A stretch of DNA of 64,000 nt. Origin: Alphaproteobacteria bacterium. GTDB lineage: Bacteria > Pseudomonadota > Alphaproteobacteria > UBA9219. The stretch lies in assembly GCA_009779135.1 (NCBI GenBank), contig WREW01000005.1:1-64000 (forward strand), read 5' to 3'. Position numbers and translations under genes: made by a program. A model generated the notes under the pieces. The model was not told where the DNA came from. It saw only the letters and a program-made list of their open reading frames with translations, and made no database searches. Shown piece by piece: positions 28,564 to 38,239 of this stretch; positions within the stretch are counted from its first letter, which is position 1, and every line of letters begins with the position of its first letter.

Positions 28564-31258
28564 GGTTTTTTAGACCTTCTTTCCGCCTATCCAGCGCGCG
28601 CATCACAAACTTTTCAACCTCGACCACAAAAAAGATAATAGCCGCTACCACAACAGGCTCTACCCACCGCGCGGGGGCAAGGGGGACGGTGTGGAACAGA
28701 TCATTCATGAACGGCAGATAGACGACAGCAAACTGAAGCGCCATCAAAAGACCCAGCACAACAAAGATCATCTTATTGCCAAAGAAGGGCATCGCGTAGA
28801 TGGGCCTTCGGATGCTTCGGCTGTTGAAAAGATGAAAGGCCTGACTTAGCACAATCGCTTGCAGCGTCACCGTGCGCACAAGATCCTCGTGATAGCCAAG
28901 GGCAAGCAAATGAACGCTTAAAGCCAGCGTCAAGCCGCCGATCAACACAGACACAAACAAAATGCGCCAAAGGAAATAGCCGTTCAGGAAAGACTCGCGC
29001 GCATCACGCGGCGGCCTTGCCATAATGCCGCTTTCCGCAGGCTCAAACGCAAGCGCCATGGAAAGCGTGACCGAAGTCACCATATTCACCCACAAAATCT
29101 GTATCGGCGTCAGAGGGATCATCGTCCCGAACAAAATGCTGGCGATCACCAGAAAACTTTGCCCGCCATTGGTCGGCAGAATAAAGAGAATGGTTTTTTT
29201 CAGATTGTCATAAACCCTGCGCCCTTCTTCCACCGCAGCCGCAATGGTGCTGAAATTATCGTCCGCCAGCACAATCTCGGCAGCGTCCTTGGTGACTTCC
29301 GTTCCCTTGATGCCCATGGCCACGCCTACATCCGCTTTGCGCAACGCCGGCGCGTCATTCACGCCATCCCCCGTCATGGCGCAAATCGAGCCATGAGCCT
29401 GCAAAGCCTTCACCAGTTTTAGTTTATGTTCCGGACTTGTGCGGGCGAAAATATCATATTTTCGGGCAGCGGCATAAAACTGCTCGTCCGTCATATCATC
29501 AAGTTCACTGCCGGTCAGAGCTTTGTCCCCATTGCCGATCCCCAGATCCTTGCCGATAGCCTTGGCCGTATCTGCATGGTCGCCTGTTATCATCTTGACG
29601 CAGATTCCGGCCTCATGACATCTGGCAATGGCCTCAACCACCTCATCGCGCGGCGGATCGAAAATACCGGCAAGCCCGAGGAAAATCACGCCCTCCTGCA
29701 AATCTTCATGCGTGATGCTTGTTTTGCTCGCATCAACAATTTTCATCGCCGCGCCAAGCACGCGCATCCCTCTGGCCGCAAGCATGGCGACCGCCTCGTC
29801 CCAATATTCCCGAGTCAAAGCCGTAGCGCCGCCCAAAGCCATTTCCTGCTGTGCCATAGCCAAAAGCCTGTCAGGCGCGCCTTTAATATAAAGAACGCCT
29901 CCACCGTCCAAACTGGCCATATATTTATATGCCGAGTCAAAAGGCAAAGTAGCGATACGCGGCGGCAACTCTGTCGTGATTCCCGCTTTTTCATAAACCG
30001 TCAGCAAAGCGCCCTCGGTCGGATCGCCCTGCACGCTCCAGATATTTTTCTCCTGCGACAAGGCCGCGTCATTGCAATGCTTAAAACAGGTCAAAAGCCT
30101 GCGCAGCAATGTTCCTTCCTCCACAGACGCCGGATGGTGCCCCTGACAGATTTCCCCCACCGGCGCATAGCCGGAGCCGGTGACGGTAAAACCGGAATCA
30201 TGCACCACAAGATTTTTCACCGTCATCTCATTTTTTGTCAGCGTCCCCGTTTTGTCCGAGCAAATGACGGAGACAGATCCCAATGTCTCAACCGAAGGAA
30301 GATTGCGCACAATGGTGTTACGCCGCGCCATATTCTGAACGCCAATGGCAAGGATAATGGAAAGAATGGCAGGCAGCCCTTCCGGAATGGCCGCGATAGC
30401 AAGCCCGATGGTGGAAAGCAAAAGCTCCGCCGGTTCATAATCGCGCCAAAAACGTCCGAACAGATAAACAAAAACCGCGATACTGATAATCACAATAGAG
30501 ATGGTCTTGCCGAAAGCCGTCATCTGCCGGATAAGAGGCGTGGTCGTATCGCCCACCTCGGCAATAAGCTGGTTGATGCGCCCTATTTCCGTTTCTGCGC
30601 CAATATCCACCACCACGCCATAGCCTGTGCCTGCGCTGACCATAGTGCCGCAATAAGCCATGTTGGAGCGATCACCCAGCGCAGTTTCAGGATCAAGCGG
30701 CGCGGTCTGTTTTTCAGAAGGCATGGCCTCGCCCGTAAGGGCTGATTCCTCAATGCGCAAGTTTTCCGTGCGAAAAAGGCGCAAATCGGCAGGGATTTTA
30801 TCCCCCGGGGAAAGATAAACAATATCGCCAAGAGTGAGCTGCGCGGCATCAACTTCAAGCCGCACCCCATCACGTATCACCGAGGCCCGCAGCGAAAGAA
30901 GTTTTCGGATGTCGTTAAGAGCTTTCTCCGCCTTGCTTTCCTGAAAATATCCGATGGCCGCGTTAATCACGACCACGGCGAGAATCACAGCCGTGTCGGC
31001 ATAATGCCGCAGCGCCAAAGTCACAAAGGCGCAGATCAAAAGAATATAGATCAGAATATCATGAAAATGCCTGATAAAGCGGATAAAGGCAGGGTCTGTC
31101 TTGGGAGCGGGAAGCTGATTAAGGCCGAACTCCTCAAGCCGCTGCGCCGCCTGTAGGGCCGTCAAGCCCTGATCCGGCATGGTTTTCAGCCTTTCCAGCA
31201 CAAGCGCGGCATCTTTGGCAAACCACTTTGCGTGGGTATGAACATAACGCTCTTTCAC
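28529..31258 (-). CDS. Cation-transporting P-type ATPase (P2 type)
   Basis: A roughly 909-residue P-type ATPase of the PMA1/SERCA-like class, moving a cation across the inner membrane. Motifs in order: PGDKIPADLRL and TGEAMPSEK (actuator), a membrane helix with AIPEGLPAI (PEGLP ion site), CSDKTGTLTKNEMT with the phosphorylated Asp, KGAPDRLL (nucleotide domain), and TGDGVNDAPALRKADVGVAMG, followed by about six C-terminal membrane helices. I chose GTG at 31258, with AAGGA about 9 bases before; a TTG at 31267 is too close to that site. The last dozen residues and the stop lie within palindromic repeat A. The ion cannot be decided; PEGLP fits calcium, sodium or proton pumps. Confidence 0.9.
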   Translation of the reverse strand: MKERYVHTHAKWFAKDAALVLERLKTMPDQGLTALQAAQRLEEFGLNQLPAPKTDPAFIRFIRHFHDILIYILLICAFVTLALRHYADTAVILAVVVINAAIGYFQESKAEKALNDIRKLLSLRASVIRDGVRLEVDAAQLTLGDIVYLSPGDKIPADLRLFRTENLRIEESALTGEAMPSEKQTAPLDPETALGDRSNMAYCGTMVSAGTGYGVVVDIGAETEIGRINQLIAEVGDTTTPLIRQMTAFGKTISIVIISIAVFVYLFGRFWRDYEPAELLLSTIGLAIAAIPEGLPAILSIILAIGVQNMARRNTIVRNLPSVETLGSVSVICSDKTGTLTKNEMTVKNLVVHDSGFTVTGSGYAPVGEICQGHHPASVEEGTLLRRLLTCFKHCNDAALSQEKNIWSVQGDPTEGALLTVYEKAGITTELPPRIATLPFDSAYKYMASLDGGGVLYIKGAPDRLLAMAQQEMALGGATALTREYWDEAVAMLAARGMRVLGAAMKIVDASKTSITHEDLQEGVIFLGLAGIFDPPRDEVVEAIARCHEAGICVKMITGDHADTAKAIGKDLGIGNGDKALTGSELDDMTDEQFYAAARKYDIFARTSPEHKLKLVKALQAHGSICAMTGDGVNDAPALRKADVGVAMGIKGTEVTKDAAEIVLADDNFSTIAAAVEEGRRVYDNLKKTILFILPTNGGQSFLVIASILFGTMIPLTPIQILWVNMVTSVTLSMALAFEPAESGIMARPPRDARESFLNGYFLWRILFVSVLIGGLTLALSVHLLALGYHEDLVRTVTLQAIVLSQAFHLFNSRSIRRPIYAMPFFGNKMIFVVLGLLMALQFAVVYLPFMNDLFHTVPLAPARWVEPVVVAAIIFFVVEVEKFVMRALDRRKEGLKNLSLRGKPAKPA

Positions 31259-31364
31259 GGCCCGCAATCCTTTGTTGCCCTTGTTTTCTTTTTGGCAACA
31301 AAAAATGAAAATTATATGTATAAGGTGCCGCGCTGTATGTTCTGGCCATCCCCTCCCCCCTCCT

Positions 31365-31465
31365 TGTCATTGCGAGGAAGGCCTTTAGGCCTGACGTGGC
31401 AATCTCTGCAACATCGCCGAGATTGCCGCGTCAATCCGGCTGCGCCGGCTTTCCTCGCAATGACA
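31365..31465. repeat. Palindromic repeat, family A copy 3
   Basis: It has the same architecture as the other family A copies: TGTCATTGCGAGGAAGGCC at the left, mirror CCTCGCAATGACA at the right, with GACGTGGCAATCTC and GAGATTGCCGCGTC inside. It lies between the ATPase start and the promoter of the second DUF1566 gene, ending 13 bases before its probable -35 box, and follows a C-rich stretch. Confidence 0.9.
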
Positions 31466-31478
31466 ATGGGGATGGGTG

Positions 31479-31507
31479 TTGACATGACTCACCGCGTGCG
31501 TAAATAT
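31479..31507 (+). promoter_or_regulatory. Probable promoter of the second DUF1566 gene
   Basis: A perfect -35 box TTGACA at 31479-31484 is followed after 16 or 17 bases by TAAATA/AAATAT (31501-31507), a good -10. The predicted transcript start, about 31514, lies about 27 bases before the ATG at 31541, which itself follows AGAAAGG at about 8 bases. This supports 31541 as the translation start. Confidence 0.6.
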
Positions 31508-31540
31508 GACCCCATAAATCGCTTCAGAAAGGCCTTTTTG

Positions 31541-32719
31541 ATGCACAGCCTACGGTTACACCCCCCCCCATATAATAACTAATTGTTGTATAACACTTTT
31601 TTGCCTGCTTCTAGCTATCTCTCCCCCTGCTTTTGCGCGTACAACTGCAACCCTTGGACAGAAGTCTGTGGGGCAGCCTTGTGGGAATCTGGCAAGCGGG
31701 GCTGATTTTGATACTTTGTTTCAGTGCACATCTTCCGCAGCAGGGACAAGCGGCACGATGCAGACAACGCCGGTTATTCTCGGCACACTGACCGCGCCGC
31801 CCTACACTTCTACCGCCTGCGATGCGAGCAAGGCAGGCATGCTGCAATGGACGGGGAGTTCTTTTCAAGGGTGCGATGGATCAACATGGCTTACGCTGGG
31901 CGGGTCGGTGAATACAGCCTCAAACCCTTTCAGCTTTATTGACCAGACGAACGTGCTGCTCAATACAACGATTATCAGCAACGCTATAACTCTGGGCGGC
32001 TTTACGGGGCAGTTGCTTGCCACCTGCAACCCGAGCTGCACGGGCATGTACCGCAACGGCGTCTTGGTGGGCATGTCGGCTAATTTTTCGGCGGGCGACG
32101 CGATTGCCATTCAGTTGACTTCGGCTTGACGCCTACAACGGCCAGCGTCACGATTGGGACGACAACTTCGGCTACATGGACAGTCACGACCAATCCGAAT
32201 GCCTGTCTTGGGACGCCGCCTGTTGGCACGCGGTGTGATGATGGGACGGTCTATACGGGTTTGTCGTCGGATGGGACTGTTCCGATGTATACCACGCCTT
32301 GTGATGCGGGCATGAGCTGGAATGGGACAGCCTGTACCAGCGTGCAACTAAAACTTACATGGGACGATGGTTTCGGCAATAGCGTCGCTACAGGATTCAC
32401 GAACAGGTTTACAGGTCGCGCGAATACAGCGGGACTTGCCGCGCTCGGTACCTCGCCTGCGCCTTATCGGGCGGCGCTCTATTGCCACGACCTGACCGCG
32501 CACGGGTATAGTGACTGGTATCTGCCTGCCATAGAGGCGTTAATCACGCTTCGCGGACTCAGGAGTCTCGGCAGCGCCTATGGATTCAGTTCCAGTAGTA
32601 AGTACTGGTCGTCCACGGAGGTCAGTAGTACGCATGTGAATGGAGTAAGCGATGCCTCCATGGATCCTGCGAACAAGGGGGACAGCACAAACTCTGGGCT
32701 TCGTTGCGTCAGAAGATAA
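31541..32719 (+). pseudogene. DUF1566 surface protein, two reading-frame breaks
   Basis: A good promoter and ribosome site lead to an ATG at 31541, but the frame crosses nine C (31561-31569) and stops at 31582. If one C is removed, the frame continues as a fine signal peptide (CCITLFCLLLAISPPAFA) into RTTATLGQKSVGQPCGN and the long frame ending at 32129. There a second break occurs: relative to the copy at position 1 about 10 bases are missing, and the protein continues in another frame as TPTTASV to the stop at 32719. The end has GYSDWYLP, YWSSTE and RCVRR as in DUF1566. Sequencing error, phase variation at the C-tract, and true decay are all possible for the first break; the second looks like a deletion. 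Confidence 0.7.
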
Positions 32720-32725
32720 TCTATC

Positions 32726-32812
32726 TGGTGCCCCAGGAGGGACTTGAACCCCCACTCACTTGCGTGAAGCAGATTTTGAGTCTGCCGCGTCTACCGATTC
32801 CGCCACTGGGGC
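32726..32812 (-). tRNA. tRNA-Leu (CAA)
   Basis: Read on the minus strand, the 87-base sequence has acceptor GCCCCAG pairing with CTGGGGC, discriminator A and encoded CCA, a long variable arm typical of class II tRNAs, and an anticodon stem GCAGA/TCTGC around loop CTCAAAA. The anticodon CAA decodes UUG as leucine. It begins 6 bases after the stop of the second DUF1566 frame and faces ileS. Confidence 0.95.
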
Positions 32813-32947
32813 CTTGCGCTGAAAGGCCGACCGCGATCATAACCTGATAAATCCTTTGGTCAATGAAGAAATAATAAAAACCTGCCCTTGTCCCGCGCCC
32901 GCAAGGCCTGTATTCTGCCCCATGTTTTAAAAGCAGGAAAGAACCTC

Positions 32948-35827
32948 ATGGCCGAGACTGAAAAAGACTATCGCGATACCGTTTTTCTTCCCAAAACCGA
33001 TTTTCCCATGCGGGCCTCTCTGGCTGCCAAAGAACCGGAGCTTCGCGAGCGCTGGAAAAAAATGGAGCTTTACAACCGTTTGCGTGCAGGCAGCGCGGGG
33101 CGTCCCACTTATATCCTTCACGACGGCCCTCCCTTTGCCAACGGGCATATCCATCTCGGCCATGCGCTCAACAAGATCCTCAAAGACGTTGTCGTCCGCA
33201 CCCATCAAATGCTGGGCTATGACGCGCCTTTTGTGCCTGGCTGGGATTGTCACGGTCTTCCCATCGAATGGAAAATCGAAGAACAGCACCGTGCCAAAGG
33301 TCAGGACAAGGACAGCGTCCCCATCCCCGTCTTCCGCGCCGAATGCCGCACTTTCGCAGACAAATGGATGAAAACCCAGTCCGAAGAGTTCCAGCGTTTA
33401 GGCGGCCTCGGTGATTGGGAAAACCCCTACGCCACCATGACCGCCCGTTCCGAAGCGCTTATTGTGCGCGAGATTCACAGATTTCTTGAAGCCAGCCTTC
33501 TCTATCGCGGCGAAAGGCCCGTTCTATGGTCTGTGGTTGAAAAAACCGCGCTGGCCGAGGCTGAAATCGAATATCACGATCACAAATCCACATCCCTGTG
33601 GGTGCGCTTTCCGATCTGTGCTGCGACAAACCCCGCGCTTTTGGGCGCTTATGTCGTGATCTGGACGACAACGCCCTGGACGATCCCTTCAAACCGTGCC
33701 ATTGCCTATGGTGATTTTTCTTACGCGCTGATCCAGGTGGACGGCATAAGCGAAGGCGCCAATGTCAAAGAGGGTGACCGCTTTGTAATCGCAACCGATC
33801 TTGTGAATGATTTCTGCACGCAGGCCAAAATTACGGCGCGCACAATTTTGCAGGATCATCTCACAGCCAAAGATCTTGAGCGCACGCAATGCGCCCATCC
33901 TTTCCGTGGCCGCGCGGGAACAGATCATTATTTTGACTATGATGTGCCCTTGCATCAGGGCGATTTTGTCTCAACCGAAACAGGCACCGGCTTTGTTCAT
34001 ATTGCCCCAGGCCATGGCGAAGATGATTTCAATTTTGCACGTCAATATAAAATCCGTTTTGAGCCTTCCGTGGATGCCGACGGACGTTATCTTCCCGCGA
34101 TCCAAGGCTTTGAAGGGCTTTATATCTATACGCCTGACGGCAAGGCCGGCGAAGCCAACGCGGTCGTGATGCGCGCGCTGGCGCAGGAAAACGCGCTTGT
34201 AGCCAAGAAAAACATCACGCACAGCTACCCGCATTCCTGGCGCTCCAAAGCGCCTTTGATCTTCCGCACGACGCCGCAATGGTTTGTGGCGCTTGATGAT
34301 GTCAAAGTGGGACAGACAGGCCTTTCCCTGCGCCAGCTTGCCTTAAAATCCATTCAGGAAACGACCTTCTACCCGCCGCAAGGCCAAAGCCGTATTGAAG
34401 CCATGGTCGCGGGCCGCCCCGACTGGTGCATCAGCCGCCAGCGCGCCTGGGGCGTGCCGCTGGCCTTTTTTGTCGATAAAGTTTCAGGCAAGCCACTGAA
34501 AGACCGTGACGTGCTAAACCGCATTGTTACCATCTTTGAAAAAGAAGGTGCAGACGCCTGGTATGAACGCGGGCCGCAGGATTTTCTCGGCACCGCTTAC
34601 AGGGCCGAAGATTACGAGCAGATTTTCGACATCGTTGATGTCTGGTTTGAATCAGGCTCCACCCACGCCCTTTGTCTGGATCAAACGCAACCCGCGCCGC
34701 CCTGGCCAGCGCTGCGCTGGCCGGCGGATCTTTATCTTGAAGGCTCAGACCAGCATCGCGGATGGTTTCAATCCTCGCTGCTCGAAGCCTGCGGCACGCG
34801 CGGTGCCGCGCCCTTTAAAAAGATTCTCACGCACGGGTTTGTGCTGGATGAAAAGGGCCATAAACAATCTAAATCGCTCGGCAATGTTGTTGATCCCATG
34901 GAAGTGATGAACACGCAGGGCGCTGATATTCTCCGCCTGTGGGTTTTGTCATCCGATTATACGCAGGATCTTCACGCAGGCCCCAATGTCATCAAACAAA
35001 CCGGCGATCTTTACCGGCGTTTTCGCAACACGCTGCGCTATCTCTTAGGCGCTCTGGACGGGTTTGAGGAAACGGAAATTGTGGCCCTCAAGGACATGCC
35101 CGAGCTTGAGCGCTGGGTTCTGCACCGTCTGGCGCAGGTCAATTTCATCCTGCGCACGGATATTGCGGCCTATGACTATAATCACTGGCTGCAAACACTC
35201 CATTTATTCTGCACGCAGGATCTTTCGGCCTTTTATTTTGATGTCCGCAAAGACAGCCTCTATTGCGATGCCACGGATTCGCCCACGCGCCGCGCCGCGC
35301 GTACAGTCCTTATGATCCTTTATGAGCATCTGACCGTCTGGCTGGCCCCTGCTTTGTGTTTTACGGCGGAAGAAGCCTGGCTTGCGCGTCATAAGGAAGA
35401 AGATGCCAGCGTGCATTTTGAACAGTTCCCCGCGCCGGATCCGGCCTGGCAAAATGACGCGCTCGGACAGGAATGGGAAACGCTGCGCGCCATCCGCCGC
35501 GTGGTCACGGGCGCGATGGAAGTTGCGCGCGCGGCTAATATCATCGGATCAAGCCTGCAAGCCGCGCCGGTTGTCTATGTCAATGAAAAACAAAAAGCGC
35601 TTCTGGAAAAGCATGATTTCGCAACCGTCTGCATCGCCTCGTCCCTCAGTTTCAGCGCGCAGGCCTCGCCTGCACAGGCCTTTACGCTGCCCGATGTCGC
35701 GGATGTTGCGGTCATTGTAGGGCAGGCGGAAGGCGAAAAATGCCTGCGCTGCTGGCAGGTGCGCCAGGACGTCAACAAAGAAAAACTTTGTGCGCGCTGC
35801 GCCGCTGTGGTTGCAAAGGGGTTTTAA
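32948..35827 (+). CDS. ileS: Isoleucyl-tRNA synthetase
   Basis: IleS charges tRNA-Ile and edits valine. The 959-residue product has the HIGH signature as HIHLGHALNK, the editing-domain threonine-rich motif VIWTTTPWTIPSNRA, WCISRQRAWGVP, the signature KQSKSLGNVVDP (KMSKS variant with Gln in place of Met), and a C-terminal zinc finger CLRCWQ...CARCAAVV. The start was placed at the ATG at 32948, behind an AGGAAAG. The longer frame from 32888 lacks a ribosome site. lspA follows after 2 bases. Confidence 0.97.
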   Translation: MAETEKDYRDTVFLPKTDFPMRASLAAKEPELRERWKKMELYNRLRAGSAGRPTYILHDGPPFANGHIHLGHALNKILKDVVVRTHQMLGYDAPFVPGWDCHGLPIEWKIEEQHRAKGQDKDSVPIPVFRAECRTFADKWMKTQSEEFQRLGGLGDWENPYATMTARSEALIVREIHRFLEASLLYRGERPVLWSVVEKTALAEAEIEYHDHKSTSLWVRFPICAATNPALLGAYVVIWTTTPWTIPSNRAIAYGDFSYALIQVDGISEGANVKEGDRFVIATDLVNDFCTQAKITARTILQDHLTAKDLERTQCAHPFRGRAGTDHYFDYDVPLHQGDFVSTETGTGFVHIAPGHGEDDFNFARQYKIRFEPSVDADGRYLPAIQGFEGLYIYTPDGKAGEANAVVMRALAQENALVAKKNITHSYPHSWRSKAPLIFRTTPQWFVALDDVKVGQTGLSLRQLALKSIQETTFYPPQGQSRIEAMVAGRPDWCISRQRAWGVPLAFFVDKVSGKPLKDRDVLNRIVTIFEKEGADAWYERGPQDFLGTAYRAEDYEQIFDIVDVWFESGSTHALCLDQTQPAPPWPALRWPADLYLEGSDQHRGWFQSSLLEACGTRGAAPFKKILTHGFVLDEKGHKQSKSLGNVVDPMEVMNTQGADILRLWVLSSDYTQDLHAGPNVIKQTGDLYRRFRNTLRYLLGALDGFEETEIVALKDMPELERWVLHRLAQVNFILRTDIAAYDYNHWLQTLHLFCTQDLSAFYFDVRKDSLYCDATDSPTRRAARTVLMILYEHLTVWLAPALCFTAEEAWLARHKEEDASVHFEQFPAPDPAWQNDALGQEWETLRAIRRVVTGAMEVARAANIIGSSLQAAPVVYVNEKQKALLEKHDFATVCIASSLSFSAQASPAQAFTLPDVADVAVIVGQAEGEKCLRCWQVRQDVNKEKLCARCAAVVAKGF

Positions 35828-35829
35828 GC

Positions 35830-36354
35830 ATGCCGCCGTATAAAAACAACATCAGCATCGCCTCTTACGTCATGGTTTTTATCCTGCTGATCGATCAGGC
35901 GTCAAAAAGCTGGTTTTTAAACCAGACGCTGGATCCGCGGGTTGTTTTTGAAATCATGCCCCTTTTAAACTTTCGCCTCAGCTGGAACACAGGCATTACT
36001 TTTGGCCTTCTGCGCCACGACCAGTCATGGATGGTTTATTTTCTCATCAGCATGGCCATGTTGATTATTTTCTTTTTGTTCCGGTGGCTTAGGCAGGCTT
36101 CAACCCTTTGGGCGGTGCTGGGGCTCGGCCTGATTATGGGCGGCGCTATCAGCAATGTCCTCGACCGCTTGCGTTTCGGCGCGGTGGTTGATTTTATAGA
36201 CTTCCATATCGGCGCCTGGCACTGGTACACCTTCAACCTGGCCGACTCGGCCATTGTAGGCGGAATCATCTTTCTTATGCTTGACAGTTTTGTTCTTAAC
36301 AGGCGCGAACAAAAAATTGCCAAAGAAGAAAAAGACGATCACAATAACGCGTAA
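35830..36354 (+). CDS. lspA: Lipoprotein signal peptidase
   Basis: LspA removes signal peptides from diacylglyceryl-modified prolipoproteins in the inner membrane. The 174-residue protein has four membrane segments (around residues 11-27, 65-83, 92-110 and 138-158), the ILLIDQASKSW motif, and the two catalytic Asp in NVLDRLRFGAVVDFI and FNLADSAI. The ATG at 35830 follows the ileS stop by 2 bases. The likely client lipoprotein, a BamF-like protein, is encoded just downstream. Confidence 0.95.
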   Translation: MPPYKNNISIASYVMVFILLIDQASKSWFLNQTLDPRVVFEIMPLLNFRLSWNTGITFGLLRHDQSWMVYFLISMAMLIIFFLFRWLRQASTLWAVLGLGLIMGGAISNVLDRLRFGAVVDFIDFHIGAWHWYTFNLADSAIVGGIIFLMLDSFVLNRREQKIAKEEKDDHNNA

Positions 36355-36371
36355 AAGAGGAAAGGGATCTG

Positions 36372-36917
36372 ATGATGAAAAAAAGCGCCCATCTTGCGGT
36401 TTTGGGACTAAGCGCCATCCTTCTTGCGGGATGTTCAGGCGTGAGCGAAAGCATGGGCTTTGGCCGCCATGTGCCGGATGAGTTTTCTGTTGTGGATCGA
36501 GCGCCCTTGTCTTTGCCGCCTGTTTACGATCTGCGCGCTCCAACCCCTGGCGCGGCGCGTCCGCAGGATGAAACCGCCCAAAAACGGGCAAATCAGGTTG
36601 TCTTTGGCACAGCAGGCAAGGCCGCTTTGCCCGCGGCTTCCAAAACCGAAATCGCTCTTTTGACGCAGGCCGGCGCAGAGCAGGCTGAGCCGCAGATTCG
36701 CACGCTGGTGGATCGTGAATCCGCACAAAAAGCGCTGGGCGAGCGGCATCTGGTCGAAGAACTTTTATGGTGGAAAAACCCCGAGGGCAAAAGCGTGACT
36801 GTGGACGCCGTGGCCGAAGCTGAGCGCCTTAAAGAGATCAAAGAAAAAGGCGAATCCGTCACCACCGGCGCCACTCCGATTATCGAGAAAAACAAAAGCG
36901 GCTGGCTTGGCCTATGA
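36372..36917 (+). CDS. BamF-like lipoprotein (DUF3035)
   Basis: The 181-residue protein has a lipoprotein signal ending LLAGCS, giving Cys21 as the lipidation site. After it comes GRHVPDEFSVVDRAPLSLPPVYDLRAP, the motif I associate with DUF3035/BamF, reported as part of the alphaproteobacterial outer-membrane barrel assembly complex. A second conserved-looking block is EELLWWKNPEG. It overlaps the M16 peptidase start by 4 bases and is preceded by lspA. The role in barrel assembly is inferred from family knowledge. Confidence 0.82.
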   Translation: MMKKSAHLAVLGLSAILLAGCSGVSESMGFGRHVPDEFSVVDRAPLSLPPVYDLRAPTPGAARPQDETAQKRANQVVFGTAGKAALPAASKTEIALLTQAGAEQAEPQIRTLVDRESAQKALGERHLVEELLWWKNPEGKSVTVDAVAEAERLKEIKEKGESVTTGATPIIEKNKSGWLGL

Positions 36918-38239
36918 AAAGACGGCTTTTAGCCTTTATTTTCCTGCTTACGCTGCTCCTGCCATGCCCGTTAAAGGCAGCTGTTTTTTATCCTCAAACA
37001 AAAACGCTTGATAACGAGCTTCAAATTGTTGTTGTCGAAAACCATCTTTCACCGGCAGCGGCTTTTATGCTGTTTTACAAGGTCGGCGCGGCGGATGATC
37101 CAAAAGGCCAGACAGGCCTTGCGCATTTTCTTGAACATATGATGTTCAAAGGCACGCGCGATGTTCCCAAAGGCGCTTTCAGCGCCAAAATCGCGGCGCT
37201 GGGCGGGCAGGAAAACGCCTACACAACGAAAGACTATACGGCCTATCACACAAGCCTCGCTGCCGAGCGGCTTGAAGATATTTTCGCCCTTGAAGCCGAC
37301 CGCATGAAAAATCTTCTTCTTGATCCGCAAGAAACGCTGCGCGAGCGCGATGTTGTCCTCAATGAACGCAAAGAGCGCACAGACAACAGCCCACAGGGAA
37401 TCTTCGCTGAAAAAATGAACGAAGCCCTCTACGGCGCCCACCCCTACGCCGCCCCCATCATCGGAAAGAAGCAGGATATCCAAAACTTCACCCCCCAGAT
37501 TGTGCGCGACTTTTACGAACGCCATTATGCGCCGAGCAGGGCCATTCTCGTGGTCAGCGGCGCTGTGCAGCCCCAAGAGATTTTTGCGCTGGCCCAAAAA
37601 TATTTCGGCGAGATCTCCGCGCCATCTTTTGCTGCCGCCCCTTTGCCGGTCTGGACAAGGGAAAAAGGCACGATCGCCGTAGAACATAAGGATGAGCGCG
37701 TCAAACAAGCCTTTTTCGTGCGGCGCTGGGTATTGCCGGAGATCAAGGTCCAAAGCCGTGAAGCTCTGGCCTTTGATGTTTTGGCCGAGCTTCTGGCCGG
37801 CGGCGAGGTTGGTCTGGCCTTCAGGCATTTTGTTCTGGATCAAAACAGCGCAACCTCTTTAAGCGCCTCCGCCGATACATTGACGCGCGGGCCTGTAAGT
37901 TTTGTCCTAAGCGCCACGCCCGCACCGGATCATGATGTCCGTGATCTTGAGCGTGACGTTATGCGCTTTTTGCAGGAGCTTGCGCAAAAAGGCTTGACGG
38001 CCCGCACCGTGGTCGAAGCAAAACAACGCATGAAAGACAGCGCGATCTTTGCGCGTGACCGCCTGATGGCACCGGCGCAGATTTTAGGCGCGACTTTGGC
38101 CGCAGGCTATGATTTGTCTTTCATCGAAGACTGGCCCGAACATATTGACACCGTCACAACAAAAGATGTCCATCAGGCCCTGCAAACCCTGCTGCACGCG
38201 CCCTATCAGGCGCGCGGGATTTTGGAAGGCGGCGCATGA
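36914..38239 (+). CDS. M16 zinc peptidase, catalytic member
   Basis: The 441-residue protein starts with a signal peptide (MKRRLLAFIFLLTLLLPCPLKA) and has the inverted zinc motif HFLEHMMFKGT (HxxEH) near residue 77, with the expected downstream Glu in the ERDVVLNERKERTDNSP region. It is thus probably an active periplasmic M16 peptidase of the PqqL/processing-peptidase type. It overlaps the next M16 gene by 4 bases; such pairs of an active and a non-catalytic subunit are common in proteobacteria. The substrate is unknown. Confidence 0.9.
   Translation: MKRRLLAFIFLLTLLLPCPLKAAVFYPQTKTLDNELQIVVVENHLSPAAAFMLFYKVGAADDPKGQTGLAHFLEHMMFKGTRDVPKGAFSAKIAALGGQENAYTTKDYTAYHTSLAAERLEDIFALEADRMKNLLLDPQETLRERDVVLNERKERTDNSPQGIFAEKMNEALYGAHPYAAPIIGKKQDIQNFTPQIVRDFYERHYAPSRAILVVSGAVQPQEIFALAQKYFGEISAPSFAAAPLPVWTREKGTIAVEHKDERVKQAFFVRRWVLPEIKVQSREALAFDVLAELLAGGEVGLAFRHFVLDQNSATSLSASADTLTRGPVSFVLSATPAPDHDVRDLERDVMRFLQELAQKGLTARTVVEAKQRMKDSAIFARDRLMAPAQILGATLAAGYDLSFIEDWPEHIDTVTTKDVHQALQTLLHAPYQARGILEGGA

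Noticed and set aside
29426-30745. 439-residue frame on the plus strand
   Set aside because: It lies wholly opposite the P-type ATPase, has unlikely composition (many His, Arg, Asn) and no ribosome site; a shadow frame.
31232-31582. 116-residue frame across repeat A and the DUF1566 start
   Set aside because: Its upstream part is translated repeat sequence; only the last 13 codons, from 31541, make sense, as the start of the surface-protein gene.
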